This document shows positions 24,481 to 33,828 of a stretch of DNA of 64,000 nt, piece after piece (the first letter of the stretch is position 1; every line of letters begins with the position of its first letter). Both the position numbers and the translations under genes were made by a program. Source of the stretch: JABILX01 sp041648305 (GTDB taxonomy: Bacteria; Patescibacteriota; Gracilibacteria; UBA1369; LOWO2-01-FULL-3). The stretch covers positions 17,784-81,783 of the forward strand of contig JBAZPI010000002.1 in the NCBI GenBank assembly GCA_041648305.1. Direction: 5' to 3'. Under the pieces are notes generated by a model, which made no database searches, had not been told where the DNA came from, and was given only the letters and a program-made list of their open reading frames with translations.

Positions 24481-25416
24481 TTATAGCCAATTTCTGTACT
24501 TGAAATAAACGATCATTGAGATCGCCACGAAGGCCACTATCCCGGCGACAAATATTGAAGCGAATTCTTCACCGGCAAACCAGAGTCCCTGCACATTCAT
24601 CCCGTAAAAGCCCGTGATAACTGTCAATGGGAGCATTATTACTGATATGATTGTGAGCATTTTGATGACGTTGTTTGTGTTGTGAGAGATGATTGATTCG
24701 TTTGTTTCCTGAATTGAGCTGGTCAACTCCTGAAGATTTTCGATGTTGTTCCAGATTTTTTCTATTTTATCGACGATATTGTCGAAATACACTTCAAGTT
24801 TCTCCGGGAGGAATTTCTGATCTTTGTGTTCCAGTTGGGCGACAACTGCGCGTTGCGGCATAATTATGCGGCGGAAGTTGATAAGATCTTTCTTTAACTG
24901 AAGGATGTCTTTCAAACGGTCTTTCGCGTATTCCATGTCAAATACTTCCGCTTCCAGCTCATTAACCTGGGCTGTAAGAGTAGCTATCAATGGGAGTCCT
25001 GATTCAAATAAGTCATCTACAAGCATGTACAAGAGATATCCCGTACCGAATTTCATGTATCTTTCCCTCTCTTTTTTACGTTTGCGCAGTTTATTTACGA
25101 TACTGTTGATGGTGTCGTTATCGTTGTGGAGAGTAATTAAGTAATTATTCCCTACAAATATTTTTACTTCCGAATTTATAATTCTTTTCTTGTCGCCATG
25201 CCCTTTGAGTTCCGGAATATGAAGTACGAGAAAAAGATAATCATCGTATTCGTCGATTTTTGGACGTTGGGTCGCTGACAAACAATCATCGATGTCCAAG
25301 TCATGGAAACGATATTTTTTTTGAAGTTTTCTTAGCGTGGGTTCCTTATGCCCATCAATCACCTTCCAGACAACTTCATTATGTTTGATTTTTGTAGTGA
25401 TTTCTATTGCGTCCAT
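24481..25416 (-). CDS. corA: CorA-family magnesium/divalent cation transporter
   Basis: 311 aa from ATG 25416, which has AAAGAG upstream; the alternative TTG at 25452 is part of a TTGACA -35 hexamer. The N-terminal cytoplasmic domain (about 1-230) is followed by two membrane segments at the C-terminus, with the diagnostic pore motif GFYGMNV at the end of TM1. CorA pentamers conduct Mg2+ (or Co2+, Ni2+) down the membrane potential. It is upstream of rpsO on the same strand, and divergent from the membrane protein at 25509. Confidence 0.9.
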   Translation of the reverse strand: MDAIEITTKIKHNEVVWKVIDGHKEPTLRKLQKKYRFHDLDIDDCLSATQRPKIDEYDDYLFLVLHIPELKGHGDKKRIINSEVKIFVGNNYLITLHNDNDTINSIVNKLRKRKKERERYMKFGTGYLLYMLVDDLFESGLPLIATLTAQVNELEAEVFDMEYAKDRLKDILQLKKDLINFRRIIMPQRAVVAQLEHKDQKFLPEKLEVYFDNIVDKIEKIWNNIENLQELTSSIQETNESIISHNTNNVIKMLTIISVIMLPLTVITGFYGMNVQGLWFAGEEFASIFVAGIVAFVAISMIVYFKYRNWL

Positions 25417-25472
25417 CGCATTCTCTTTACTATTAAAGGATGAAAATGTCAATTCATTGATGAGGCAAATTA

Positions 25473-25502
25473 TTGCTGCTATGTCTGTGCTTTGATTATA
25501 CT
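25473..25502 (+). promoter_or_regulatory. Promoter giving a leaderless mRNA
   Basis: TTGCTG (25473-25478), 18-bp spacer, TATACT (25497-25502), then six bases to ATG 25509. Confidence 0.6.
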
Positions 25503-25508
25503 TCTCCT

Positions 25509-26639
25509 ATGAACTATAGGCAGATTATTGCTGATTCGTGGCGCCACACTCAAAATAATAAAGGACTTATTTACTGGTTTGGATTTCTCCCTTCTATCTT
25601 GACCACAACGGTTGGTATAGGGTATCTCGCGTATCAATTTTTCGCTTTCAAAAGGTCGTATTTGTTCGATGATTCGGAAACAAGTTTCTTGTCGGACGTT
25701 AGCAATTTTGGGTGGAATTTCATCAGTTCTCACGCGAGCTTGTCCGTCCCGCTTGTTGTTGTGGCTATCATTGTTACGATTTTATGGTTTTTGGTTCCGA
25801 CTTTGACAGAGGCGTCGGCTATCCAGGCCATAGCGAGATCTAAAAATAATCAAAAGTCTGGCGTTGGGATTGGGCTTAAGTATGGCATTATGGCGTTTTT
25901 GCCGCTTTTTGAATTTCATCTTTTGGTTAAAACATTTACGCCGATGTCTTTGGTCACTGAAATGGGGTTCGTGCTCCGTAATCTCGGTATGGGAGCATTT
26001 AAAATTTTTCTGCCAGTGTTTATTGTTATTCTTATTATCGCTTTGATTTTGCATCTTTTGTTTACATATGCCGGGCTCTATATAGTCATTGATGATGAAG
26101 GGGTTTTTGCTTCAATGAAGAAGAGCGCCAAGCTCGTGATTTTGAATTGGCAACATACCATTCTCATTACTATCCTGATGATTATTATTGGAGTCAGGAT
26201 AATAATTCAGGCCATTTTGGTTTTTTTGATTCCGGCTATCGTAATCTTCACGGCCGGATTTTTGGCTACGCTTGCTTTGGAAACGACCGTTTTGATTGTG
26301 GCTGGGATTTTGGGGCTTGCAGCCCTTTTGTTGGCGGCTTATCTCGGAGGCGTTGTTGATATTTTTTCATATACGGTTTGGACTTATACTTTCCTAGAAT
26401 TAACCGGTCAAAAAGAAGTTTCGGCGAGGGACGAGGTTTCCTCCGCGAGGGGGGTAGTTTCCACCGCTCCGGAGATCCCAGTCACTCCACTTGAGGTTCC
26501 AGCCGCTCCTGTTGTTCCCGTCAGCGCCAAACCTGCGACCCCTCCTGTCGAGATCACTACTCCTGTCGAAATTCCGAAGAACAATCCCCCTCCGGAACTT
26601 TCAGAGCCTTCTGATGATTCTATTCCTGGGTTGTTGTAG
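25509..26639 (+). CDS. Multi-pass membrane protein, 376 aa
   Basis: Five or six hydrophobic segments are visible between about residues 20 and 300 (for example LIYWFGFLPSILTTTVGIGY, LVVVAIIVTILWFLVPTL, IFLPVFIVILIIALILHLLF, ILITILMIIIGVRIIIQAIL), followed by a Pro/Val/Ser-rich cytoplasmic or external tail of about 80 residues with repeated VP..VP. This resembles uncharacterised CPR membrane proteins sometimes described as glycerophosphoryl-diester-phosphodiesterase-membrane-domain-like; I would not go beyond membrane protein. The start at 25509 is supported by the promoter. Confidence 0.7.
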   Translation: MNYRQIIADSWRHTQNNKGLIYWFGFLPSILTTTVGIGYLAYQFFAFKRSYLFDDSETSFLSDVSNFGWNFISSHASLSVPLVVVAIIVTILWFLVPTLTEASAIQAIARSKNNQKSGVGIGLKYGIMAFLPLFEFHLLVKTFTPMSLVTEMGFVLRNLGMGAFKIFLPVFIVILIIALILHLLFTYAGLYIVIDDEGVFASMKKSAKLVILNWQHTILITILMIIIGVRIIIQAILVFLIPAIVIFTAGFLATLALETTVLIVAGILGLAALLLAAYLGGVVDIFSYTVWTYTFLELTGQKEVSARDEVSSARGVVSTAPEIPVTPLEVPAAPVVPVSAKPATPPVEITTPVEIPKNNPPPELSEPSDDSIPGLL

Positions 26640-26757
26640 GGTTGGGGGTGATCTGATCGGCAACTAGCGCATGGCGATGGTTTGTTAAGATTGCAGCAAT
26701 TGCAACCACATGCAATCAGACGACAGATTAGAATTTCATAATTCCCTCCTGTTGTCC

Positions 26758-26786
26758 TTGACTTTCGAGGACTTTTGTTTTATAAT
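26758..26786 (+). promoter_or_regulatory. Promoter for the PAS protein
   Basis: TTGACT (26758-26763), 17-bp spacer, TATAAT (26781-26786). The leader to ATG 26819 is about 25 bases without a strong ribosome binding site. Confidence 0.8.
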
Positions 26787-26818
26787 TGGGTAAAGACGAT
26801 TAGAAAACAAAAACATTT

Positions 26819-27586
26819 ATGATTCCATTCACACAGAACAACAAGATTGCAATTGCTGCGGTTGCTATTTTCTTTGTATCGTTTTCCGCAATGTTGTTTT
26901 TGATGGATACAGAAGATAGTTCTCCTGATTATGTGCAAGCCAACGTATTGGAGGCTGCGATGACAAATGGTGGCAACGGGGAAGGCCACATCGGCCCTTA
27001 TTTCAGCGGTACCGGAGGGGAAGCAGCCCCAGAGGGGGAACACGAAGAGTCCAATTTTGACCCGGAAAACATGTATAGGGTTATTGTTAATAATTTGGAT
27101 AAACCTTTGTTTGTTTTATATCCTGAGGGAAAGGTCAAATTTTTGAGTGAAGATTTTGTTGAAAAATATGGATACAAATTGGAAGACGTTGCTAACGGAA
27201 CTTTCTTTTCACTCATACAAGGAGACGACTTACCTGATTTTGTGACCGAATACACTTCCGTAATTCATTCCGCGAAATCAAAGGATGGTGTTGGCCCCTA
27301 TAGGTTTTTGAATGCCGACGGTGGCGTGAGCGTTCATTTGGTGGATTTGATCCCTGTTGTTGATGATAAAGGAGGCGTCACCGAAGTCATCGGGTGCGTG
27401 AAAGATATAACGTCTAAAGTTGAGGATTTTGGGACGAGCTTGGACGAGAAGATCGACGGCGAAGGGCCAGAGGCCGAGGGGTTGGATGGCGAAGAAATTC
27501 AAAATGGATATGGTGAGCCTGGAGCTTCGGGAGAGCATTTCAGTACCAGATTGTTCAAAAGACTTTTGGGGGTAAAGCAGGGATGA
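26819..27586 (+). CDS. Membrane-anchored PAS domain protein
   Basis: 255 aa. One N-terminal membrane helix (IAIAAVAIFFVSFSAMLFLM), a Gly/Glu-rich linker, then a PAS domain from about 80 to 205 (FVLYPEGKVKFLSEDFVEKY, GYKLEDVANGTFFSLI, VIGCVKDIT as the closing strand). The remaining tail is acidic and has no kinase, cyclase or other output domain. It may sense a ligand outside the membrane or serve as a dimerising adaptor. It is 100 bp upstream of leuS but leuS has its own promoter. Confidence 0.8.
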   Translation: MIPFTQNNKIAIAAVAIFFVSFSAMLFLMDTEDSSPDYVQANVLEAAMTNGGNGEGHIGPYFSGTGGEAAPEGEHEESNFDPENMYRVIVNNLDKPLFVLYPEGKVKFLSEDFVEKYGYKLEDVANGTFFSLIQGDDLPDFVTEYTSVIHSAKSKDGVGPYRFLNADGGVSVHLVDLIPVVDDKGGVTEVIGCVKDITSKVEDFGTSLDEKIDGEGPEAEGLDGEEIQNGYGEPGASGEHFSTRLFKRLLGVKQG

Positions 27587-27659
27587 GGGCACAATTGGAG
27601 CGCGATTGGGGTTCGCGGTTGGGATTCGGCCGTCGGGGTCCAGTCGGTTTTCGAAACTC

Positions 27660-27688
27660 TTGTTTTACTTCTAGGTTTGAATTAGTAT
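27660..27688 (+). promoter_or_regulatory. leuS promoter, leaderless
   Basis: TTGTTT (27660-27665), 17-bp spacer, TAGTAT (27683-27688), six bases to ATG 27695. Confidence 0.6.
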
Positions 27689-27694
27689 TTGGCC

Positions 27695-30163
27695 ATGGTT
27701 GAATCCAAAAAATACGACGCGTCAAAGGTTGAAAAGAAGTGGCAAAAGAAATGGGCTCGAGACGGGCTCTATGAGTTTGATGTCAATAAGGTTTTGCGTG
27801 CGAAAAAATATTATAATTTGGTGATGTTCCCCTATCCTTCGGGCGATAGGCTGCATATCGGACATTGGTATGCTTATGCGCCGCCGGATAGCCATGGGCG
27901 GTATATGCGAATGAATGGGTATGATGTTTTTGAGCCGATGGGTTTTGATAGTTTTGGCTTGCCTGCGGAGAATTATGCGATCAAGACCGGTGTGCATCCC
28001 AAGGACAGTATTGCGAAAAACGTTGATTATATGATCAAGCAGATTTCGAATATTGGGGGAATGCATAATTGGGACAAGACGCTTTCGACTTCCGATCCCG
28101 AATACTACAAATGGACTCAATGGATTTTCTTGCAAATGTATAAAAACGGTTTGGCTTACAAGAAAAAGCAGGGCGTGAATTGGTGTCCGTCTTGTCAGAC
28201 GGTTTTGGCGAACGAGCAGGTTGTGGATGGTCGCTGCGACAGATGCAAGAGCGAAGTTGTTCAGAAGGAACTTGAGCAATGGTTTTGGAGAATAAGGGAT
28301 TACGCGGAGAGGTTGCTGAATTACGAAGGTTTGGATTGGCCGGAAAAAACGAAAACCATGCAGGCAAATTGGATTGGGAGGAGCAAAGGGATTAATTTTA
28401 TTGAAAAAGTGAAGGATATGGACATTAAATTTGAAGTTTACGATTCCGTGCCGCAGACTTTTACGGCTCAGACTTTTACTATTATTGCGCCAGAGCATCA
28501 TTTGGTTCCGAAATTGGTTAAAGGGACAAAGTACGAGAAGAGCGTGATGGAATTCGTTGAGAGAATTAGGAAAAAAAAGATCGCAAATAAATTTGATATT
28601 GAGACGGACATGGAGGGAATTTTTACCGGGCGATATGTTAAAAATCCTTTTGGGATGGGAGATTTGCCGATATGGGTTGCTTCTTTCGTACTTGCTGATT
28701 ATGGGACCGGGGTCGTGAACTGTAGCGCGCATGATGATAGAGACTTTGAATTTGCGAAAAAATACGGGATTCCGCTCCGAATTACTATGCTGCCAAAAGA
28801 TCCTAAGGAAGCGGAGAAAGTGAAGAAGCAAGAGTATTGCTATCATCATGTTCCTGAGGGAATTATCCAACATCCTGAAGAATTTAAGGGCATGACATGG
28901 GAAAAGGCGCGTAAGCCTGTGATCGATTACATTGAGAAGAAGGGCTACGGGAAGAGAGCGGTTAATTACAAGCTCCGCGATTGGCTTATTTCCCGCCAAA
29001 GATATTGGGGAGCGCCAATCCCGATTATTTATTGCAAGAAATGCGGAGAGGTTGCAGTTCCGGAGAAGGATCTGCCGGTTGAGTTGCCTTTGGATGTTGA
29101 GTTTAAATTGCGCGGGGATGGAAAATCGCCTTTGGCTCATAGCAGGAAATTCATGAATGTTTTGTGTCCGAAGTGCGGTGGTGCGGCAAAGCGCGAGTCA
29201 GATACGATGGATACTTTTGTTTGTTCCAGTTGGTATTTTTTGAGATACCCGTCGATGGGCAGAAGCGCAAAAGCGAAGAAGGTTTGGTCGAAGGTTCCTT
29301 TTGATAAAGCGATTACTGGGAAAATGCTCCCAGTTGACATGTATATCGGCGGGCCTGAGCACGCGTGTATGCATTTATTGTATGCTCGTTTTGTGAATAT
29401 GGTTTTGCATGATTTGGGTTTTATCGATTTCAAAGAGCCATTTAAGAGGCTTGTGCACCAAGGAATGATTACGAAAGACGGCGCGAAGATGAGTAAATCC
29501 AGAGGGAACGTGGTGAGTCCTGACGCTTTTATTGAGCAATATGGGAGTGATGTGTTTAGGATGTATTTGATGTTCATGGGTCCATTTGAGCAGGGCGGAG
29601 ATTGGAGTGACAAGGGAATTAAAGGAATTGCGCGTTTTGTGGATAAATTCTGGGAGGCAGTTTGTGCTGCTAAAAGTGGCGCGAAGGTTTCGGACGCTGA
29701 CGGATTAAAGAGGATGTTACATAAGACTATTAAGAGAGTTACTTCTGATATTGAGAGTTTTCAATTTAATACTGCGATAAGCGCATTAATGGAGTTTTTG
29801 AATGCCGCGAGTGTGACCGGCATGGACGGGCGGTCGGCTCGAGTTGTGGTGCAGTTGATCGCGCCCATTGCGCCTCATTTGGCCGAGGAATGTTTTGCTA
29901 TGCTTGGCGAAAAGTCGAGCGTATTTGATTCAAAATGGCCTAAATACGATCCTCTGTTTGTTAAGGAATCGGTTGTTACTTACGCCATTCAGGTGAATGG
30001 GAAAATGCGTGGGACACTGGATATTGCAGCTGATTCCGGGAAAGAGGATGTTTTGAAGGCTGCGAAGGAAGTTCCAAATGTTGCCAAATATTTAGCAGAG
30101 GGAAAGATTGTCAAAGAGATCTTTGTTCTCGGAAAGATTGTTGGATTTGTGGTTGCCGGGTAG
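27695..30163 (+). CDS. leuS: Leucyl-tRNA synthetase
   Basis: 822 aa, bacterial length. It charges tRNA-Leu. Class Ia signatures HIGH (54-57) and KMSKS (in MITKDGAKMSKSRGN) are intact. Zinc-knuckle cysteines (WCPSC...CDRC and CKKC...CPKC) and the CP1 editing domain (VASFVLADYGTGVVNCSAHD) are present. The start is ATG 27695 rather than the TTG six bases earlier, because the -10 sits six bases upstream. It converges on the pseudopilin operon with 16 bp between stops. Confidence 0.97.
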   Translation: MVESKKYDASKVEKKWQKKWARDGLYEFDVNKVLRAKKYYNLVMFPYPSGDRLHIGHWYAYAPPDSHGRYMRMNGYDVFEPMGFDSFGLPAENYAIKTGVHPKDSIAKNVDYMIKQISNIGGMHNWDKTLSTSDPEYYKWTQWIFLQMYKNGLAYKKKQGVNWCPSCQTVLANEQVVDGRCDRCKSEVVQKELEQWFWRIRDYAERLLNYEGLDWPEKTKTMQANWIGRSKGINFIEKVKDMDIKFEVYDSVPQTFTAQTFTIIAPEHHLVPKLVKGTKYEKSVMEFVERIRKKKIANKFDIETDMEGIFTGRYVKNPFGMGDLPIWVASFVLADYGTGVVNCSAHDDRDFEFAKKYGIPLRITMLPKDPKEAEKVKKQEYCYHHVPEGIIQHPEEFKGMTWEKARKPVIDYIEKKGYGKRAVNYKLRDWLISRQRYWGAPIPIIYCKKCGEVAVPEKDLPVELPLDVEFKLRGDGKSPLAHSRKFMNVLCPKCGGAAKRESDTMDTFVCSSWYFLRYPSMGRSAKAKKVWSKVPFDKAITGKMLPVDMYIGGPEHACMHLLYARFVNMVLHDLGFIDFKEPFKRLVHQGMITKDGAKMSKSRGNVVSPDAFIEQYGSDVFRMYLMFMGPFEQGGDWSDKGIKGIARFVDKFWEAVCAAKSGAKVSDADGLKRMLHKTIKRVTSDIESFQFNTAISALMEFLNAASVTGMDGRSARVVVQLIAPIAPHLAEECFAMLGEKSSVFDSKWPKYDPLFVKESVVTYAIQVNGKMRGTLDIAADSGKEDVLKAAKEVPNVAKYLAEGKIVKEIFVLGKIVGFVVAG

Positions 30164-30179
30164 AGGGCTTTAGGGAACC

Positions 30180-31334
30180 TTACGGAAGAGCGTCGATGTC
30201 CTTCATCCAAGAGATGTCTTTTGTCGGTGGGTAGGTGTCGATCTGGTTTCTTGCTCCTGTGGAAACTGTTGTTTGAATTGTCACGGTAGGGGTTTCGATC
30301 CCGGGATAATCTTGCATTTCATCAGCCGAAGGTTCCAAGGACATTATTATTGTGACATTCGGCTGATATTGAACCGCTTTTTCCGCAAACGCTTTGTAGG
30401 GGTCTTCGTTAGGCCAGATTATAAATTTCAAGTTGGTTATTGAACTTCTTAGTGGCGATATTGGGGTGAATGGTGAATTGACCAAATCAAAATCTTCATT
30501 TTCTATGGACTTCGGCAACGTGATATCTGTTAACGAATATTCTTCGGGATGCTCGAATTCGTAACCGGCTGGGATTTCTCCATCAGCATAGCAATAGTCA
30601 CTTATTTCATCGACGCATGAAAAAATATCAACAATCCCATTGTTGTCGTTATCAAGTCCCGTCATGCTCAGAAGTGAGATTATGCCGTCGGCTGTGCCAT
30701 CGGCTAAAGAAATTTCCTGTCTGATTATTATCGTTTTTTCTCTTCCGTCTTCTGAGATTAAATATAATTCATCCTGCATATTGGCCAAAGTAGCTGGGTC
30801 TAAAACAGCCGGGCAAAGTTTCCCGAGATCGTCGTCACAAAACGCCGAGGCTTTGGCATTGTCAGAGTCGAGAGCCGGATTGTGCCCAAGATTTTTATCT
30901 ACAGAGGGAGGAAATATAAATTCAGAGTTCTCATCAGTGCATTCGACGATATCTCCTGAGGCGTTTATGCATTCCGCTCCCAAATTATCCGGATTTGCTC
31001 CTTGGTCTAGTGAGCCATCTAACTCAGAGAGTCCGGGGTCGTAAAATCGACTGCCGTATACTCCCCTATTTATCCCATATAATTCCGAATCCAGGACTTC
31101 CACGCTGTAGTACTCTTCATAATCAATCGTTCCATTTCTAATTTTTGTAGCAAGTTTTTCCATAACAACTCTTGCATCTTCATAAAGCGCGTTTGTCAGT
31201 TCTGTTTGGCGGTCTGAATGAGAAATGTTTATGAAAATTGTTGCGCCCATTACCGCTACAAGAGCGAATATGCTTGATGCTATTAATGCTTCTATTAATG
31301 TAAATCCTTTGAGGAGGGGCTTTTTATTTCGCAT
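30180..31334 (-). CDS. Type IV pilin-like protein (PilW/ComGF-like pseudopilin)
   Basis: 384 aa. The prepilin signature KGFTLIEALIASSIFALVAV (about residues 9-28) marks cleavage after Gly and methylation of Phe by a prepilin peptidase, followed by a long N-terminal helix. The rest is a large exported beta-rich domain with acidic, Asn/Asp-rich stretches. It is the last of three pilin-like genes in one operon, overlapping the preceding gene by 11 bases. Such minor pilins prime type IV pili or a DNA-uptake/secretion pseudopilus. Confidence 0.85.
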   Translation of the reverse strand: MRNKKPLLKGFTLIEALIASSIFALVAVMGATIFINISHSDRQTELTNALYEDARVVMEKLATKIRNGTIDYEEYYSVEVLDSELYGINRGVYGSRFYDPGLSELDGSLDQGANPDNLGAECINASGDIVECTDENSEFIFPPSVDKNLGHNPALDSDNAKASAFCDDDLGKLCPAVLDPATLANMQDELYLISEDGREKTIIIRQEISLADGTADGIISLLSMTGLDNDNNGIVDIFSCVDEISDYCYADGEIPAGYEFEHPEEYSLTDITLPKSIENEDFDLVNSPFTPISPLRSSITNLKFIIWPNEDPYKAFAEKAVQYQPNVTIIMSLEPSADEMQDYPGIETPTVTIQTTVSTGARNQIDTYPPTKDISWMKDIDALP

Positions 31335-31932
31335 AATTTGTTATTACTGAACTTAATTCGTATGTTTTTGGTATTGATCCTTTGTGCATCCATTGGACTT
31401 TGACGTTGATTTGCATTGTATCCGCGTCTGCGTCAATTTTCGAGAAAGTTATCATTCTATAGAAATCTGGGAACGGGTATGGGGACGCTTTTGTCGCGGG
31501 AATTTGGTGAGTGTAGATGTTGTTTGAGTCGACGTATAAAAGGAATTTTGAATCCGCGCTATCTGGCTGTCCTCCTTCCGGTATATCAAGAGTCACACCT
31601 GTTTTTTCTCTCAGTATGTTCTGTCCGTTAGTTTCTCTTCCCAGTATATACGACGTACTTTCTTTCACAGCCTTGGATACATTGCATTCCGAAGAGTCCT
31701 TGATCAGCCAACATTCGTCCTTGTTCGTCGGAAACAACAGCCAATTTGTGTCCCGAATATTTACAACTCCTTCAATTGCTTCGCGCGCTAAATTTTGAGC
31801 TATCAAAAACTCTTTCGATGTCGCCGTTGTACTCATGACCTGGATTGAGACGGTTACTGCGGCAAGCCCAGCGAGCACTATGCATGACAGCGCTGCGATT
31901 ACTTCAATTAATGTTTCTCCTTTTTTAATCAT
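31324..31932 (-). CDS. Type IV pilin-like protein (PilV-like)
   Basis: 202 aa. Prepilin signature KKGETLIEVIAALSCIVLAG at the N-terminus, with Glu at the fifth position of the mature protein, then AREAIEGVVNIRDTNW, a typical PilV/GspI-like helix. Sits between the other two pilin-like genes with 6 bp to the upstream one and an overlap with the downstream one. Confidence 0.85.
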   Translation of the reverse strand: MIKKGETLIEVIAALSCIVLAGLAAVTVSIQVMSTTATSKEFLIAQNLAREAIEGVVNIRDTNWLLFPTNKDECWLIKDSSECNVSKAVKESTSYILGRETNGQNILREKTGVTLDIPEGGQPDSADSKFLLYVDSNNIYTHQIPATKASPYPFPDFYRMITFSKIDADADTMQINVKVQWMHKGSIPKTYELSSVITNYAK

Positions 31933-31938
31933 TTTTAA

Positions 31939-32514
31939 TTATTGAGTGATTTCGTCTAAGGAATCAAATGTTTCAGGGTTGCCGGACAAATTGAATAGCA
32001 CAATAAAATTACTTCTGTCGGTATTGTCTTTGTCGTAGACTTTTATAGCCACGTATCTTCCCGTGAAAGATGCCGGAAGGATACTGAAATTTGCAGTGGT
32101 CGGTTTGTAAAACAGGGTCATGTTTGCGCCTTTTTGTGTGGTTTCGTCAAACGTGTCCAATAAATATTGGGCGTCTAATGGATACGAATCGAAAATTTCG
32201 TCCGTTGTTTCGTCGTATTTATTCTTTGTTCCGGAATTGTTCTTGTCCGCAAAAGTGGTGACTTTTTTCTTAGTAACGTCTATGTACGCTCCGTACTGAT
32301 ATGGGACTTCGCCATTTTGCATTGTCTTGTTTCCCAATGCGTAGCTTCTAACTTCTCTTATAATATTCGCTGAACCTTTCACCGCCGATCTGAACGCGAA
32401 CTGTTCCTGTATTTTCACAAATCCAACAAGGGCTGTAATGCTTAATAACGCCACTATCCCGATTGTTACGAGCAGTTCAACTAACGTAAATCCTTTCAAA
32501 GATTTCTTTCGCAT
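31939..32514 (-). CDS. Type IV pilin-like protein (GspH/FimT-like)
   Basis: 191 aa. Signature LKGFTLVELLVTIGIVALLS, then the FRSAVKGSANIIREVRSYAL helix typical of GspH/FimT minor pilins, and a beta-rich exported domain. First of the three pilin-like genes; 12 bp downstream of rsmI on the same transcript. Confidence 0.85.
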   Translation of the reverse strand: MRKKSLKGFTLVELLVTIGIVALLSITALVGFVKIQEQFAFRSAVKGSANIIREVRSYALGNKTMQNGEVPYQYGAYIDVTKKKVTTFADKNNSGTKNKYDETTDEIFDSYPLDAQYLLDTFDETTQKGANMTLFYKPTTANFSILPASFTGRYVAIKVYDKDNTDRSNFIVLFNLSGNPETFDSLDEITQ

Positions 32515-32526
32515 GTTTCGATTATA

Positions 32527-33189
32527 TTATCTACTTCCCTTTACAACAAGAACGAATTCGCCTTTTGGCGAGATTTTCTCAAAATGTTCTATGGCTTTCG
32601 ACAATGGCATACGCAGAACTTCCTCGTAAAACTTCGTGAGTTCGCGACAAATTGCGACATCCCTGTCTCCCAGATATTCTTTTAATTCCTGTAACGTCCT
32701 TAATATTCTGTGCGGCGACTCGAAAATCACTAATGTTCGCGGCTCTTCTTTTAAATTGTTAAGCAAAGTTTGGCGACCTTTTTTCAATGGCAGAAAGCCC
32801 AAATATAAAAATTTGTCCATTGGAAGTCCGCTCACTACGATTGCTGCGAGCAGGCTTGATGCGCCAGGGATCGGGATGATTTTCACATTTTCTTCCAAAG
32901 CTCTTCTTATCAAAGAATAGGCCGGATCGGAAATTCCCGGAGTTCCTGCGTCAGAGACCAGCGCGATGGTTTTGCCCTCTTTTAATAAATCGACGATTTT
33001 TTCCAATTTTCCATGGCTCGAATACGAGTGAAAACTTATGGTCGGCGTTTTTATTTCATATTTCTGCAGGAGTTTTTGAGTGTGGCGCGTATCTTCGGCT
33101 GCGATGTAATCAACTTCTTTTAGAGTTCTTAGTGCGCGCAGCGTGACGTCTTCGAGATTCCCGATTGGAGTTGAAACTATGTACAACAT
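32527..33189 (-). CDS. rsmI: 16S rRNA (cytidine-1402-2'-O)-methyltransferase
   Basis: 220 aa. Uses SAM to methylate the ribose of C1402 in the decoding centre. Landmarks: LYIVSTPIGNLEDVTLRAL at the N-terminus, AAEDTRHTQKLL, ALVSDAGTPGISDPAYSL and FIPGASS-type IPIPGASSLLAAIVVSGLP, all typical of the tetrapyrrole-methylase fold of RsmI. Length is slightly short because the C-terminal extension of the E. coli enzyme is absent. It follows tsaB directly (stop and start adjacent). Confidence 0.95.
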   Translation of the reverse strand: MLYIVSTPIGNLEDVTLRALRTLKEVDYIAAEDTRHTQKLLQKYEIKTPTISFHSYSSHGKLEKIVDLLKEGKTIALVSDAGTPGISDPAYSLIRRALEENVKIIPIPGASSLLAAIVVSGLPMDKFLYLGFLPLKKGRQTLLNNLKEEPRTLVIFESPHRILRTLQELKEYLGDRDVAICRELTKFYEEVLRMPLSKAIEHFEKISPKGEFVLVVKGSR

Positions 33190-33828
33190 TTATTTAATTG
33201 GTTTAGGGATAGATATGTCAGGACTTTTTATGTATAAAGGCTCGACGATTTTTGATTTTTCGAGATTTTTGGTTTGAATTTTAAGTATGGCCTCGCCGAA
33301 TGTCAGCTTTGGTTTTATAAATTTGAAGTTTTTCAAAGCTTCCTTTTGTTCCGGGAAAAGTTCGCCGAATATTTTTTTAATTTTTCTTTCTTTTAAAAGT
33401 TTCTGTGCTTCGGATATTTTCGAGATAATTGGTTTATCGTTTTTTTTGAATTGGATCGAAATTTCGCTCTTTCCCGCGAAGAGGACGAGGGCTGTATCGT
33501 GCGCGGGGCCGTACGCGATTCTTAAAAAATTGTACATATCGATGCTATATATTGGAATCTGTTGCAAATATGAGATCATATTTGCAACTGTTATCCCGAT
33601 TCTCAAGCCTGTGAATGAGCCCGGGCCTTTAACTACAATAATTTTGTCGAGGTCTTTGAATGGGAGTCCGCCACGAAGTCCGGCGCCGCAAATTTCTGCG
33701 ATGGCCGGCATCAATTTTTCCGCTTCGTCGTTTTTCGATTCCCACGATTTTTCGCGCAAAACTTTTTTACCTTCAAGAAGCGCGATTGAGGTCATGCGAG
33801 AAGCCGTGTTTATTGCGAGTGTTACCAT
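33190..33828 (-). CDS. tsaB: tRNA threonylcarbamoyladenosine biosynthesis protein TsaB
   Basis: 212 aa from ATG 33828; a longer frame upstream overlaps the preceding gene and is not used. Non-catalytic partner of TsaD in t6A37 synthesis. Landmarks: LAINTASRMTSIALLEGK at the N-terminus, and the conserved VVKGPGSFTGLRIGITVANM. The start overlaps the stop of the amidase gene by seven bases, which implies translational coupling. tsaD and tsaE are not in the window. Confidence 0.9.
   Translation of the reverse strand: MVTLAINTASRMTSIALLEGKKVLREKSWESKNDEAEKLMPAIAEICGAGLRGGLPFKDLDKIIVVKGPGSFTGLRIGITVANMISYLQQIPIYSIDMYNFLRIAYGPAHDTALVLFAGKSEISIQFKKNDKPIISKISEAQKLLKERKIKKIFGELFPEQKEALKNFKFIKPKLTFGEAILKIQTKNLEKSKIVEPLYIKSPDISIPKPIK

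Noticed and set aside
25417..25452. TTG start extending the CorA protein by 12 residues
   Set aside because: The TTG is part of a TTGACA -35 hexamer, and the ATG at 25416 has a good AAAGAG upstream and fits family length.
27722..29140. 472-codon minus-strand frame inside leuS
   Set aside because: It is antisense to a clear leuS gene with all synthetase motifs; long antisense frames arise from codon bias.
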